From the NCBI GenBank assembly GCA_024233305.1, contig JACKPV010000026.1:124001-188000 (forward strand): 64,000 bases of DNA, given 5' to 3'. Position 1 is the first letter of the stretch; each line of letters starts with the position of its first letter. Below, piece by piece: positions 36,798 to 44,817 of this stretch. Under the pieces are notes generated by a model, which was not told where the DNA came from, searched no databases, and saw only the letters and a program-made list of their open reading frames with translations. The stretch is from Verrucomicrobiales bacterium. GTDB lineage: Bacteria; Verrucomicrobiota; Verrucomicrobiia; Limisphaerales; J093. The translations under genes and the position numbers were made by a program.

Positions 36798-38168
36798 GTG
36801 ACGCCCCGGAGGGCGCCCAGTCGGCGGGTGCATGTGCTGACGCACCTGCTGACGGCGATCGTGCTCGTAACCGCCGGCGTGCTGATCGGCGCCCGGTTGG
36901 AATGGGCGGTGCATCTGGCGGGTTTTCGAAAGCCGCTCGTATCCGCCGGCCTGATCTTCTTTTTGCTGGCCGTTCTGCACGCCCGACCCGCAGTTGCCGC
37001 CTGGTCGGTGCGTCTTTGCTTCGTTGTCCTGGGCCTCGTCCTGGCGCTGCTGGCGGTGGAACTGACGGGACGCGGGATCGGTCTTGATTTTCGGTCCCAG
37101 CGCGCCCTGCTCGAACGAACGCCGCCCAACTGGCGGTTGCCCCGCGTGCCGTTGGCGCCGGTCTATTTCCGACGGGAGGGCGGCGTCGAATGGACCGGGC
37201 AGGTCATGCGGACTTACCTGCGGAGCATCGGGTTGGTGGCGGAGGCGTACGCCGATGAACCGGTGATCACCCTCCGGTATGACGAGCACGGATTTCGCAA
37301 CGAACCCCGACCGTCCGCGTGGGAAATCGCTGTGGCGGGTGACTCGTTTACCGAACTCGGCGATGTCCCCTACGAGCGGCTCTTCACCACGATTCTGGCG
37401 CGCAACCTCGGCTGTCGGGTACTGAACCTGGGAGTGGGGGGCACCGGGGCGTTTACGCAGCTCAGCTATCTCGAGCACTTCGGCATCTCCCCGCGCACGC
37501 GGGACGTGATGGTGGTGTTCTTCGAGGGCAACGACCTGTGGGACATCGTCGTCGAACGGGCCGCTGCGGTGCGCTTCAGCGAAACCGGCGAGCGTCCCTG
37601 GCGCCGGCTGAAGCCGCAGACCTCGTTCCTGCGAGCCTTGGGGGAACGGTGGAGTCGCTCCGGGCCGAAAGGCGGTCCGGTTGAACCGCGGATCGACGGC
37701 TGGTTTGCCGGACCTGGGGGGGAGACGGCGATCACGCTCGGCTACCCGCCGCCGGGACGCGCGGGTCTGCTGGCGGCGCAGGTCGAGGCGCTGGACGAGT
37801 TCTTCCGGCAGTACGCGCGCTTCACGGCAGCGCGCGGTGTGCGGCCCTGGCTTGTCTACATGCCCGGCAAGGAACGGGTGCTCCACGGGCACATCCGCTG
37901 GGCGCCCGATGCCGAGCCGTTTCTGCGGCAGTGGGAGCCGAACGATCTGCCGCAAGTGGTCGCGGAACACTGCGCACGCTACCGGGTGCGGTTCGTTGAC
38001 CTGACCCCCGACCTGATCCGCCACGTACGGGAAGTGCGCGAACTGGTGTTCAACCACCTTCACGACTGCCACCTCAACGCCCGCGGCTCGGAGGTGGTGG
38101 CGGCCACGTTGACCCACGCCTTGCGGGACGCCGACGAGCCGTTGGCGGCCGCTGACGAGGGCCGTTGA
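36798..38168 (+). CDS. Membrane-anchored SGNH/GDSL-type hydrolase-like protein
   Basis: The protein has 456 residues, with three membrane segments in the first 90 (LLTAIVLVTAGVLIGA, LVSAGLIFFLLAVLH, LCFVVLGLVLALLAVE). An extracytoplasmic SGNH domain follows. Block I is AVAGDSFTELGD (Ser183), block II is NLGVGGTGAFTQL, block III is FFEGNDLWD (Asn245), and block V is HDCHLNARGSE near the C-terminus, with its Asp and His. These are the catalytic blocks of acyl-esterases such as those modifying surface polysaccharides. The substrate is unknown. Confidence 0.85.
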   Translation: MTPRRAPSRRVHVLTHLLTAIVLVTAGVLIGARLEWAVHLAGFRKPLVSAGLIFFLLAVLHARPAVAAWSVRLCFVVLGLVLALLAVELTGRGIGLDFRSQRALLERTPPNWRLPRVPLAPVYFRREGGVEWTGQVMRTYLRSIGLVAEAYADEPVITLRYDEHGFRNEPRPSAWEIAVAGDSFTELGDVPYERLFTTILARNLGCRVLNLGVGGTGAFTQLSYLEHFGISPRTRDVMVVFFEGNDLWDIVVERAAAVRFSETGERPWRRLKPQTSFLRALGERWSRSGPKGGPVEPRIDGWFAGPGGETAITLGYPPPGRAGLLAAQVEALDEFFRQYARFTAARGVRPWLVYMPGKERVLHGHIRWAPDAEPFLRQWEPNDLPQVVAEHCARYRVRFVDLTPDLIRHVREVRELVFNHLHDCHLNARGSEVVAATLTHALRDADEPLAAADEGR

Positions 38169-38196
38169 CGCGGCGGCGGCGCTGTCGCCCCGGGGG

Positions 38197-39426
38197 CTAT
38201 TCGCCCGGACCGGAGACAGGGACGGCCTCGATGGTGTTCGTGCCGGCGCCTTCCATGGAGACGGATCCCACGAGCCGTGAATTGGCCAGCCAGGCCGCGA
38301 GCGCCGCGGTGGTATCGCCGCGTTCGACGACGTTGGTCACGTCGGCGGGCGGGCGGGTGAGAATGAGATCCGCCGTCAGGTGAGTGAGGCGTTCCGTGGT
38401 CCGGTTGGTCCCGCTGGCTTCAAGCCGGAGCATTTCCAGGGAGACGATCGGCGTCTCCAGCCGGCTCAGCATGGCCTTGGTTTCGGGGCCGGCTGATTGC
38501 AGGGAGGCGACGCTGAGCGAGGCCGGCATATGGGAGGCGTCATGGAGGTCGACCACCTCGAAGCCCGCTTCGGACCGTTGCAGGGCAAGCCGGCGGAAGA
38601 GGTAGGGCGACCAGGCACCGCCCGAGAGGCTTGCGGAGGCGACGGCGGTGAGCGGCTGCTCGAAACGCTGCTCGAAATCGCCCTTCAGCGTGTCGGCGGA
38701 GGCGGCGAGTTCGGCCAGCGCCGCGGGCGGCGCATTGGTTGGCACCGGTAGTAGCAGTGCGATGTTCTCCACCCCGTTGGTCTGATCCAGCGGGCCGGTC
38801 GGAGCGGGGGCGAGTTCCGGGGCGGTGGCAGCGAGGCCGCGCGCGGCCGGCGCGGCGAGTTCGGACGCCGGCGCCAGCGCGGCCATGGGCGCGGCATTCG
38901 CCGCGGGCAGCGAAACAGGGCTGCGCCGCTCCGGCTGGTCGGCTCCCGCCGGGGGGATGGACAAGGCGTCGGCCGGCTCCGCGGCAACCGGCTCCGCGTC
39001 CCCGACGAGAGTGGCGGGCGCCGCGAAGGACCGGTCGGTGCGGGGGGCTGCGGAATCGGGTTGTCTGCCGGCGGACGGGGTTTGTTCCGTCGTTTCGGTC
39101 TGGTTCCGGGCGAGTTCGGCTGTGGCGCGGCGTTGCTGGTTCTGCCACCAGACAAAGGCGGCGGTGACCATGGCGGCGCTGGCGGCGAGCGCGAAAACCA
39201 GCTTCCAAGGATTGCGGCTGGGCCTCTGCTCGCGGACGGGTTGCGACCGTCTGGCCGGCGCCGGGCGTCGCGTCGGCGGCGCGCCGCGTCGCGTGGTCCG
39301 GACCGCCTCCAACAGTGCTTCGCGACGATCGTCCCGGAGGCGAACGCCGCTTCCGAAGGCGGCGCGACGTTGTTCGACGTGTCGTTGGAGGATTTCCCCG
39401 GCGGTCTTGGAAAGGGCGTCGTCCAT
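38197..39426 (-). CDS. Anti-sigma-factor-like single-pass membrane protein
   Basis: The protein has 409 residues. A charged N-terminal cytoplasmic region of about 70 residues carries no visible zinc-binding anti-sigma motif. One membrane helix follows (WKLVFALAASAAMVTAAFVWW), then a long Ala/Pro-rich linker and a C-terminal globular part with strands such as RLETPIVSLEMLRLEASG. It lies 38 bp downstream of a sigma-factor gene on the same strand, the usual position and topology of a membrane anti-sigma regulator. The assignment rests on context and topology, not on sequence motifs. Confidence 0.6.
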   Translation of the reverse strand: MDDALSKTAGEILQRHVEQRRAAFGSGVRLRDDRREALLEAVRTTRRGAPPTRRPAPARRSQPVREQRPSRNPWKLVFALAASAAMVTAAFVWWQNQQRRATAELARNQTETTEQTPSAGRQPDSAAPRTDRSFAAPATLVGDAEPVAAEPADALSIPPAGADQPERRSPVSLPAANAAPMAALAPASELAAPAARGLAATAPELAPAPTGPLDQTNGVENIALLLPVPTNAPPAALAELAASADTLKGDFEQRFEQPLTAVASASLSGGAWSPYLFRRLALQRSEAGFEVVDLHDASHMPASLSVASLQSAGPETKAMLSRLETPIVSLEMLRLEASGTNRTTERLTHLTADLILTRPPADVTNVVERGDTTAALAAWLANSRLVGSVSMEGAGTNTIEAVPVSGPGE

Positions 39427-39464
39427 CGTTCTGATTGCTTAGACGGGAAGGGAGGGGCCGAGGG

Positions 39465-40055
39465 CTAACGAAAATCCCGGGCGAGTTCGGCCAGACGCTG
39501 GAGGCACCGGGCCAGGCGGGCGGTGACGGTCTTGGGGCTGATGTCGGATTCGGCGGCAAGCTCCTCGTAGGTCAGGTCGCCAAAGTAGCGGAGTTCGATG
39601 AGGTCGCGGCACGGGCCGCCCAGCCGGTCCATGACGGCGCGAAGCTGCTCGAATTCGTCGTTCCGGGCCGTCTGCGCGTCCGGTCCGGGCGAAGACGAGG
39701 GAGGATCGATGACGGTGCCGTCGGCGGGGTGCGGGGCATCCAGGGAGAGCGGATCCCGGCCGCCACCGCGCTTTGCGGCCCGCCGTTTTTCGATCAGGTC
39801 GCGCCCCTTGTTCATCGCGATGCGATAGAGCCAGGTCTGCAGTGAGCTGCCGCCGTGAAAGGCGTCCAGCCCCCGGATGGCGGCGAGGAAGACTTCCTGG
39901 GCGAGTTCCTCGACATCCTGCCGGGTGAACCCGCCGCTTTGCTGGAACAAGAACCGGCAGACCGCCTCGTAATGCTGCTCGAAAAGCGCTTCCCATGCGG
40001 CTTCGTCGCCCCGCTGACAGCGGCGAATCATGGTTTCTTCGGGCACTTTGCTCAT
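39465..40055 (-). CDS. ECF-like RNA polymerase sigma factor
   Basis: The 196-residue protein starts at the ATG at 40055 (MSKVPEETMIRRCQRGDEAA); the frame is open further upstream into an IS end. Sigma region 2 is clear (ELAQEVFLAAIRGLDAF, SLQTWLYRIAMNKGRD) and so is region 4 (DLIELRYFGDLTYEELAAE, SDISPKTVTARLARCL). Regions 1 and 3 are absent, as in the ECF group. A putative membrane anti-sigma partner follows. An ISKra4-type element is inserted with its left end 67 bp upstream of the start codon, which has probably separated the gene from its native promoter. Confidence 0.92.
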   Translation of the reverse strand: MSKVPEETMIRRCQRGDEAAWEALFEQHYEAVCRFLFQQSGGFTRQDVEELAQEVFLAAIRGLDAFHGGSSLQTWLYRIAMNKGRDLIEKRRAAKRGGGRDPLSLDAPHPADGTVIDPPSSSPGPDAQTARNDEFEQLRAVMDRLGGPCRDLIELRYFGDLTYEELAAESDISPKTVTARLARCLQRLAELARDFR

Positions 40056-40147
40056 CTGCGACCGGGACGATGCCGCGGATTCGGCCGGGCGACCAGCAGA
40101 AACTCGGTCGGCGGAAGGCCGTGGGTGTGATTGAAAGTGGGTGAGGA

Positions 40148-41164
40148 TCAGTTCCAGAAAGCGGCCCATTGATTATTAGCTCGGAGCACGCGGAGGTGGG
40201 CGATCCGGTCGGCATGGTCGTGGAGCCAGGCCCGGCCCGCCCCTTTGAGTCGGGCCTGCAGCACGTGGCGGTGGCCGCTCTCGATCATGCCCGAGCCGAT
40301 GGGTAATCCCAGCGCGAGGGCGCGCGGATAGTCCAGCGAGTCACGGCGGTTGTTCAGGTAGCGATGGGCCTGCCGCACCGGAGCGTCCTGCTCGGGCGTG
40401 GTCTCAGGTTCCAGGTGCGCTCGCAGCGCCCCGAGCACCGCCCCCACCGCCCCGCGCTGCAAGCGTTGCTGCTGGGTCTCTCGCCAACTCTCCGGTCGGA
40501 GTGGCCGGCAGTGGGGGGCGGCCGCCCCAAGGTATTCGCCCACGTGGTAGAGATCGCACAGGAAGCGCACCTGCGAGCCAAACACTTCCCGACTCTGCAG
40601 CCGGACCCAACTGGCCCCGTCGCCCACCGCGTGGATCTGGCTGTTGAGCCCCCAGCCGGCCTGGCGAGCGCAGTGGCCCCACCGTCGCCCGGCCTCGGCC
40701 ACACTCCCGAAAGTGGCCCCATACACCGCCTGCGAGGCCTCCTTGTCGCGCACCGCCACCAGACGCATCTCCTGCCACTGCCGCGGGCGTGGATCCTGGC
40801 GCCGGCCCGCTTCCACCGTGCAGATCATGGTGCCGTCGGCCTCGGCGATCAAATGCGCCGCCCCCACCGCCGGCAAGGCCCGGAACGGCTCCTGGTATTG
40901 GGCCTCCAGCGTTTCCCGCGCCCGCTGGGCCTGCTCCAGCGTGGTCTGGCGCACCGCGCTGGGGCCGAGCTCAAATCCGTAGTGTTCCCGCACACTCCGG
41001 GCCGCGCGCCCGAAGGACTGCTCGCTGCCAAAGTCACTCAGGACCCGTTGCAGCCGCCGGGAGCGACCGCGGGGAGCCACTCCCAACCGCTCGGGCAGGG
41101 GCCGCACATAGCTCTGGGCGGCGTTGCGCCAGACCCGGTCCGAGACCGTGATCTGCCCGAACAC
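40148..41164 (-). CDS. ISKra4 family transposase, DDE-domain frame
   Basis: The frame encodes 338 residues from a GTG (VFGQITVSDRVWR), but it is probably expressed as the C-terminal part of a fusion with the upstream frame. ISKra4-type features are AHLIAEADGTMI, HAVGDGASWVR, FLCDLYHVGEYLG and the conserved LPIGSGMIESGHRHVLQ near the C-terminus. The Asp, Asp and Glu in these blocks fit a DDE catalytic triad. A -1 slip on the A9 run at 41182-41190 would join both frames into about 440 residues, a usual length for this family. Confidence 0.9.
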   Translation of the reverse strand: MFGQITVSDRVWRNAAQSYVRPLPERLGVAPRGRSRRLQRVLSDFGSEQSFGRAARSVREHYGFELGPSAVRQTTLEQAQRARETLEAQYQEPFRALPAVGAAHLIAEADGTMICTVEAGRRQDPRPRQWQEMRLVAVRDKEASQAVYGATFGSVAEAGRRWGHCARQAGWGLNSQIHAVGDGASWVRLQSREVFGSQVRFLCDLYHVGEYLGAAAPHCRPLRPESWRETQQQRLQRGAVGAVLGALRAHLEPETTPEQDAPVRQAHRYLNNRRDSLDYPRALALGLPIGSGMIESGHRHVLQARLKGAGRAWLHDHADRIAHLRVLRANNQWAAFWN

Positions 41165-41175
41165 ACACCACCACT

Positions 41176-41469
41176 TCAGCGTTTTTTTTTACGACTCCGC
41201 ACCGTGGGATCCTCGGCTCGGAGTTCCTCGCCGACGCGGGCCTCGGCCTGCCGGGCCCAGTGGGTGAGGGTCTCATGGCCCAGTTGGCGGATGGCCTGCA
41301 GGAGGTCTTCCTCGACCTGATCGGCGGTCTGGAGCGGACCTTCATGGGCGTCGGCGATGGTGAGGATGTGCTCGATGCGAGCGCGCAGTTCGGGTTGTGC
41401 GTGGAGTTTGCACAACAGCCCCAGATCCGCTTCGGTGAGGTCCTCTTGCCTGAGTTTCTTCGGTCTCAT
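41176..41469 (-). CDS. ISKra4 transposase N-terminal frame
   Basis: The 97-residue frame starts at the ATG at 41469 (MRPKKLRQEDLTEADLGLLC); the longer TTG start at 41532 lies in the IS end and is less likely. The sequence is helical (ILTIADAHEGPLQTADQVEE, LLQAIRQLGHETLTHWARQA), as in the N-terminal domain of ISKra4 transposases. It ends in RSRKKKR and a stop directly after nine consecutive A residues. Reading back one base on that run continues into the DDE frame. Confidence 0.8.
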   Translation of the reverse strand: MRPKKLRQEDLTEADLGLLCKLHAQPELRARIEHILTIADAHEGPLQTADQVEEDLLQAIRQLGHETLTHWARQAEARVGEELRAEDPTVRSRKKKR

Positions 41470-41637
41470 CCCAACGGTGTTTAGCGAAGTGGCTAAATTT
41501 GTACACCTTTTTCGAAGAAAATCTGCCTCCAACCCTCACCCACTTCCAATCATACCCGAAGGCCGTGGGCGGTCCGGCGGCGGGATGGCGCATTGCCAAG
41601 GCGCGGCCGGGTTCGCTAGGCTGTCCGGCTCATTGAC

Positions 41638-44571
41638 ATGAGTGAGATCCCGAAGGCTTACGAACCGCAGTCCGTTGAGGAAAAGTGGTATCAGTTCTGG
41701 TGCGCGGAAGGTTGCTTCACCGCCGATCCGGCGCGGGTGAGCGACCAGCGGCCCGGCTATTCCATCGTCATCCCGCCGCCGAATGTCACCGGCATGCTGC
41801 ACCTCGGGCACGTGCTCAACAACACCATCCAGGACATCCTCGCCCGCAAGGCCCGCATGGATGGCCGGGAGGTGCTCTGGCTGCCCGGCACCGACCACGC
41901 CGGCATCGCCACCCAGGTGCAGGTCGAGAAGGCCCTGAAACGCGAGGAAAAGAAGACCAAACACGACCTCGGTCGCGAGGCGTTTCTCGAGCGCGTCTGG
42001 GCCTGGAAGGAGAAGCACGGCGGCATCATCATTCAACAGCTCAAGAAGCTCGGTTGCTCGTGCGACTGGACCCGCGAACGCTTCACGATGGACGAGGATT
42101 ACTCGCGTTGCGTCCAGAAGGTCTTCGTGGACCTCTACCAGAAAGGCCTGATCTACCGCGGCAAACGCATGGTGAATTGGTGCCCCGTGTCCCAGACTGC
42201 GCTCTCCGACGAGGAGGTCGAGATGAAGCCGCAGAAGGGGTTTTTGTGGTACTTCAAGGTCGAGGTGGCGGATGCGCCGGCAGCGCCGGCTGCCCCGGTG
42301 GGCAGCGGGGAAGGGACGGAGAGCGACGAAAGAGACGGGAAGGTGACCTACGGCCCGATGGTCGAGGACGGGAAGACCTGCCTGCTGATCGCAACCACCC
42401 GGCCCGAGACCATTCCCGGCGACACCGCCGTTGCGGTGAATCCGAAGGACCCGCGCTACGCGCATCTCATCGGGAAACACGTCATCCGGCCGTTGCCGGT
42501 CGAGAACCAGGCCCGAATCCCCATCGTGGCGGACGAACACATCGACATCGAGTTCGGCACCGGCGTGCTCAAGGTGACGCCGGCGCATGACAAGGCGGAC
42601 TTCGACATCGGGCAACGCCACCAACTGCCGGCGGTGGATGTCCTGAATCCGGATGGCACGATGAACGAACTGGCCGGCGCCGACCTGAAGGGGCTCGACC
42701 GCTTCGAGGCGCGCAAGGTCGCGGCGGCGAAGCTGGCGGAAATCGGCGCGTTGGTGAAGGAGGAGCGCTACGAGAACAACGTCGGGTTCAGCCAGCGCGC
42801 GGACGTGCCGATCGAGCCGCGTTTGAGCGAGCAGTGGTTCTTGAAATACCCCGGCGTGACGTCGGCCCGGGCGTGTGTGGAGCAGGGGGGGGGCGATTCC
42901 GGGAGCGTGGGTGGGGGCGACGTCGGCGGCAAGGTTGTCCCGCTCGCAGGCCGGATGCGGTTTCATCCCGACCGATGGGCGAAGGTCTACGACCACTGGC
43001 TGTCGAACATCCAGGACTGGTGCATCAGCCGCCAGCTCTGGTGGGGACATCGGATTCCGGTGTGGACAAAGACCCATGCCGACGAGGACGCCGCCCGGGC
43101 TTCGGTGGAGGCCCTCACGCAGCACGGTCCGGCGGTCGTCGCGCGGGTTGAAGGAAAGACCGCGTGCGCGGCGACGGCGGTTGGGTCGGTGCAGGAATCG
43201 TTGGTGGGGGGGGGATGGATCCAGGACCCCGACGTGCTCGATACGTGGTTCAGTTCCTGGCTCTGGCCGTTTGCCACGATGGGCTGGACCGGCGATCCCG
43301 CGGTGGATGCGGAAAACCCGATGCTGAGGGCCTTCTATCCGACCAGTGACTTGGTGACCGGGCCGGACATCATCTTCTTCTGGGTCGCGCGCATGATCAT
43401 GGCCGGCTACGAGTGGATGGGCGATCTGCCGTTCCGCAACGTCTATTTCACCGGCATCATCCGCGACAAGCAGGGCCGCAAGATGTCGAAGACCCTCGGC
43501 AACTCGCCCGATCCGCTGGACCTGATTGCCAAGTACGGCGCGGACGCCCTCCGCTTCGGCGTGATGCGTTCGGCGCCGCTCGGCCAGGACGTGCTCTTCG
43601 ACGAGAAGGACGTCGAGCTGGGCCGGAATTTCTGCAACAAGCTCTGGAACGCCTGCCGCTTCCGCCAGCTGCAGGGCGGCGAGGTCGAGGGCGAAATCGA
43701 TCCCGCGCTCCTTGGCAGCGATGATCAGTGGATCCTGCTCCGCCTCGACCAGGCCATCCGCGAGATCGACGAGGCCTTCGCGGACTACAAGTTCAACGAG
43801 GTCACGGCGACGCTGTATCGCTTTTTCTGGAACGAGTTCTGCGACTGGTACCTCGAGGCGGCGAAGGCGGCCTTCCAGGGCGACGATCCGGCGCGCAAGG
43901 CGAACGTGCTGGCGGTGATAGACTTCGTGCTCGGGCACATGCTGCGGGTGTTCCACCCCTTCCTGCCGTTCATCACCGAGGAACTCTGGCACGATCTGGG
44001 TTACGCGGAGGATCTTCCGGAAGATCAGGGCGGCAAGACCATCATGGTGGCGCACTGGCCCAAGCCGTTCGACGAGGATTTCAAGGTCCACTACGGTCTG
44101 GAATCCACCGCCGAACAACTGGCCACCGCGAAATACGACCTAGTGACAAAGGGCCGCAACTTCCGTCGGGAGTTCAACATTCCGGCGAACCGGAAGGTCG
44201 CCTTCGCGCTTCGTCCGGCGGGCCGGCTCGAGTCGCACGAAGCCGACGTGATCCGGTTGTTGTTGAATGCCGAAACGCTGGAGGTGAACCCGGACTACGT
44301 CCCGCCGAAGGGCACTCCCTCAGCGCATTCGCCGCTGGGCGAACTCTACTTGCCGCTCGAAGGGCTCATCGATGTCGAGGCCGAGAAGGCGCGGTTGACG
44401 AAGGAACTGGCGAAGGTCGCGGTGGAGATCCAGAAGGTGGAGCAGAAGCTGGGCAACGAGAACTTCACCTCGCGCGCCCCCGCACCCATCCTGGCCGAGC
44501 ATCACCAGCGCCTCACCGACTGGCAGGCCCGCCGCGAGCAGATCAAGGCCGCCCTCGAGTGCCTGATCTGA
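41638..44571 (+). CDS. valS: Valyl-tRNA synthetase
   Basis: The 977-residue class Ia synthetase charges tRNA-Val. The HIGH motif is in NVTGMLHLGHVLNN and the KMSKS motif is in GRKMSKTLGNSPDP near residue 616. The editing CP1 domain and the C-terminal coiled coil (EKARLTKELAKVAVEIQKVE) are present. It is longer than most relatives because of low-complexity inserts near residues 218-236 (Ala/Pro/Gly, Ser/Glu) and 416-432 (Gly-rich), plus a variable stretch near 500-525. Two of these regions contain runs of nine G. The gene is divergent from the sigma factor, with an IS between them. Confidence 0.95.
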   Translation: MSEIPKAYEPQSVEEKWYQFWCAEGCFTADPARVSDQRPGYSIVIPPPNVTGMLHLGHVLNNTIQDILARKARMDGREVLWLPGTDHAGIATQVQVEKALKREEKKTKHDLGREAFLERVWAWKEKHGGIIIQQLKKLGCSCDWTRERFTMDEDYSRCVQKVFVDLYQKGLIYRGKRMVNWCPVSQTALSDEEVEMKPQKGFLWYFKVEVADAPAAPAAPVGSGEGTESDERDGKVTYGPMVEDGKTCLLIATTRPETIPGDTAVAVNPKDPRYAHLIGKHVIRPLPVENQARIPIVADEHIDIEFGTGVLKVTPAHDKADFDIGQRHQLPAVDVLNPDGTMNELAGADLKGLDRFEARKVAAAKLAEIGALVKEERYENNVGFSQRADVPIEPRLSEQWFLKYPGVTSARACVEQGGGDSGSVGGGDVGGKVVPLAGRMRFHPDRWAKVYDHWLSNIQDWCISRQLWWGHRIPVWTKTHADEDAARASVEALTQHGPAVVARVEGKTACAATAVGSVQESLVGGGWIQDPDVLDTWFSSWLWPFATMGWTGDPAVDAENPMLRAFYPTSDLVTGPDIIFFWVARMIMAGYEWMGDLPFRNVYFTGIIRDKQGRKMSKTLGNSPDPLDLIAKYGADALRFGVMRSAPLGQDVLFDEKDVELGRNFCNKLWNACRFRQLQGGEVEGEIDPALLGSDDQWILLRLDQAIREIDEAFADYKFNEVTATLYRFFWNEFCDWYLEAAKAAFQGDDPARKANVLAVIDFVLGHMLRVFHPFLPFITEELWHDLGYAEDLPEDQGGKTIMVAHWPKPFDEDFKVHYGLESTAEQLATAKYDLVTKGRNFRREFNIPANRKVAFALRPAGRLESHEADVIRLLLNAETLEVNPDYVPPKGTPSAHSPLGELYLPLEGLIDVEAEKARLTKELAKVAVEIQKVEQKLGNENFTSRAPAPILAEHHQRLTDWQARREQIKAALECLI

Positions 44572-44762
44572 CACCCCGCCGACGACGTCGGGTCGGGAAC
44601 TGACCGCGGACCATGCCTCGGCCTCTCCTTGATTCGTCTGGGCTTGGGTGGGAGACACTTGCGGTTGCTCGGAGTGGACGGTTGCGCCCCGCAGCCCGCC
44701 GGTCGGACCATCGGGTGCGCTCGGGGGAAGAGACAGTTTGGGCGCGATTTGCAACGTCTGCA

Positions 44763-44802
44763 TTGCGCAAAAAATTCATTGCGCAACGGGGTTGTTGCGC
44801 TT
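44763..44802 (+). promoter_or_regulatory. Three TTGCGCAA-type boxes at 16-bp spacing
   Basis: The palindrome TTGCGCAA occurs at 44763-44770 and 44779-44786, and TTGCGCTT at 44795-44802, with starts exactly 16 bp apart. The last box ends 15 bp before the ATG at 44818 of the interrupted ATPase gene. This looks like an operator array for a dimeric regulator. Boxes two and three can also form a 7-bp hairpin (GCGCAAC/GTTGCGC). Confidence 0.5.
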
Positions 44803-44817
44803 ACCGTCGCCCTCGTT

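Larger units (their letters stand above)
40123..41557 (-). mobile_element. Complete ISKra4-family insertion sequence (1,435 bp)
   Basis: The terminal inverted repeats are about 24 bp with few mismatches. The left end reads GGGTGTGATTGAAAGTGGGT and the right end, complemented, reads GGGTATGATTGGAAGTGGGT. A perfect 9-bp target duplication GAAGGCCGT lies at 40114-40122 and 41558-41566. The element carries the transposase in two overlapping frames. It separates the sigma-factor gene from the divergent valS gene. Intact ends and duplication suggest a fairly recent insertion. Confidence 0.92.

Noticed and set aside
40123..41557. The ISKra4 element as the source of transposase for the small repeats
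   Set aside because: Its ends (GGGTRTGATT) and 9-bp duplication differ from the CCGT ends and 5-bp flanks of the small elements.
41536..44118. Minus-strand open frame of 860 codons opposite valS
   Set aside because: It overlaps both valS and the IS end, and its sequence mirrors the codon bias of valS.
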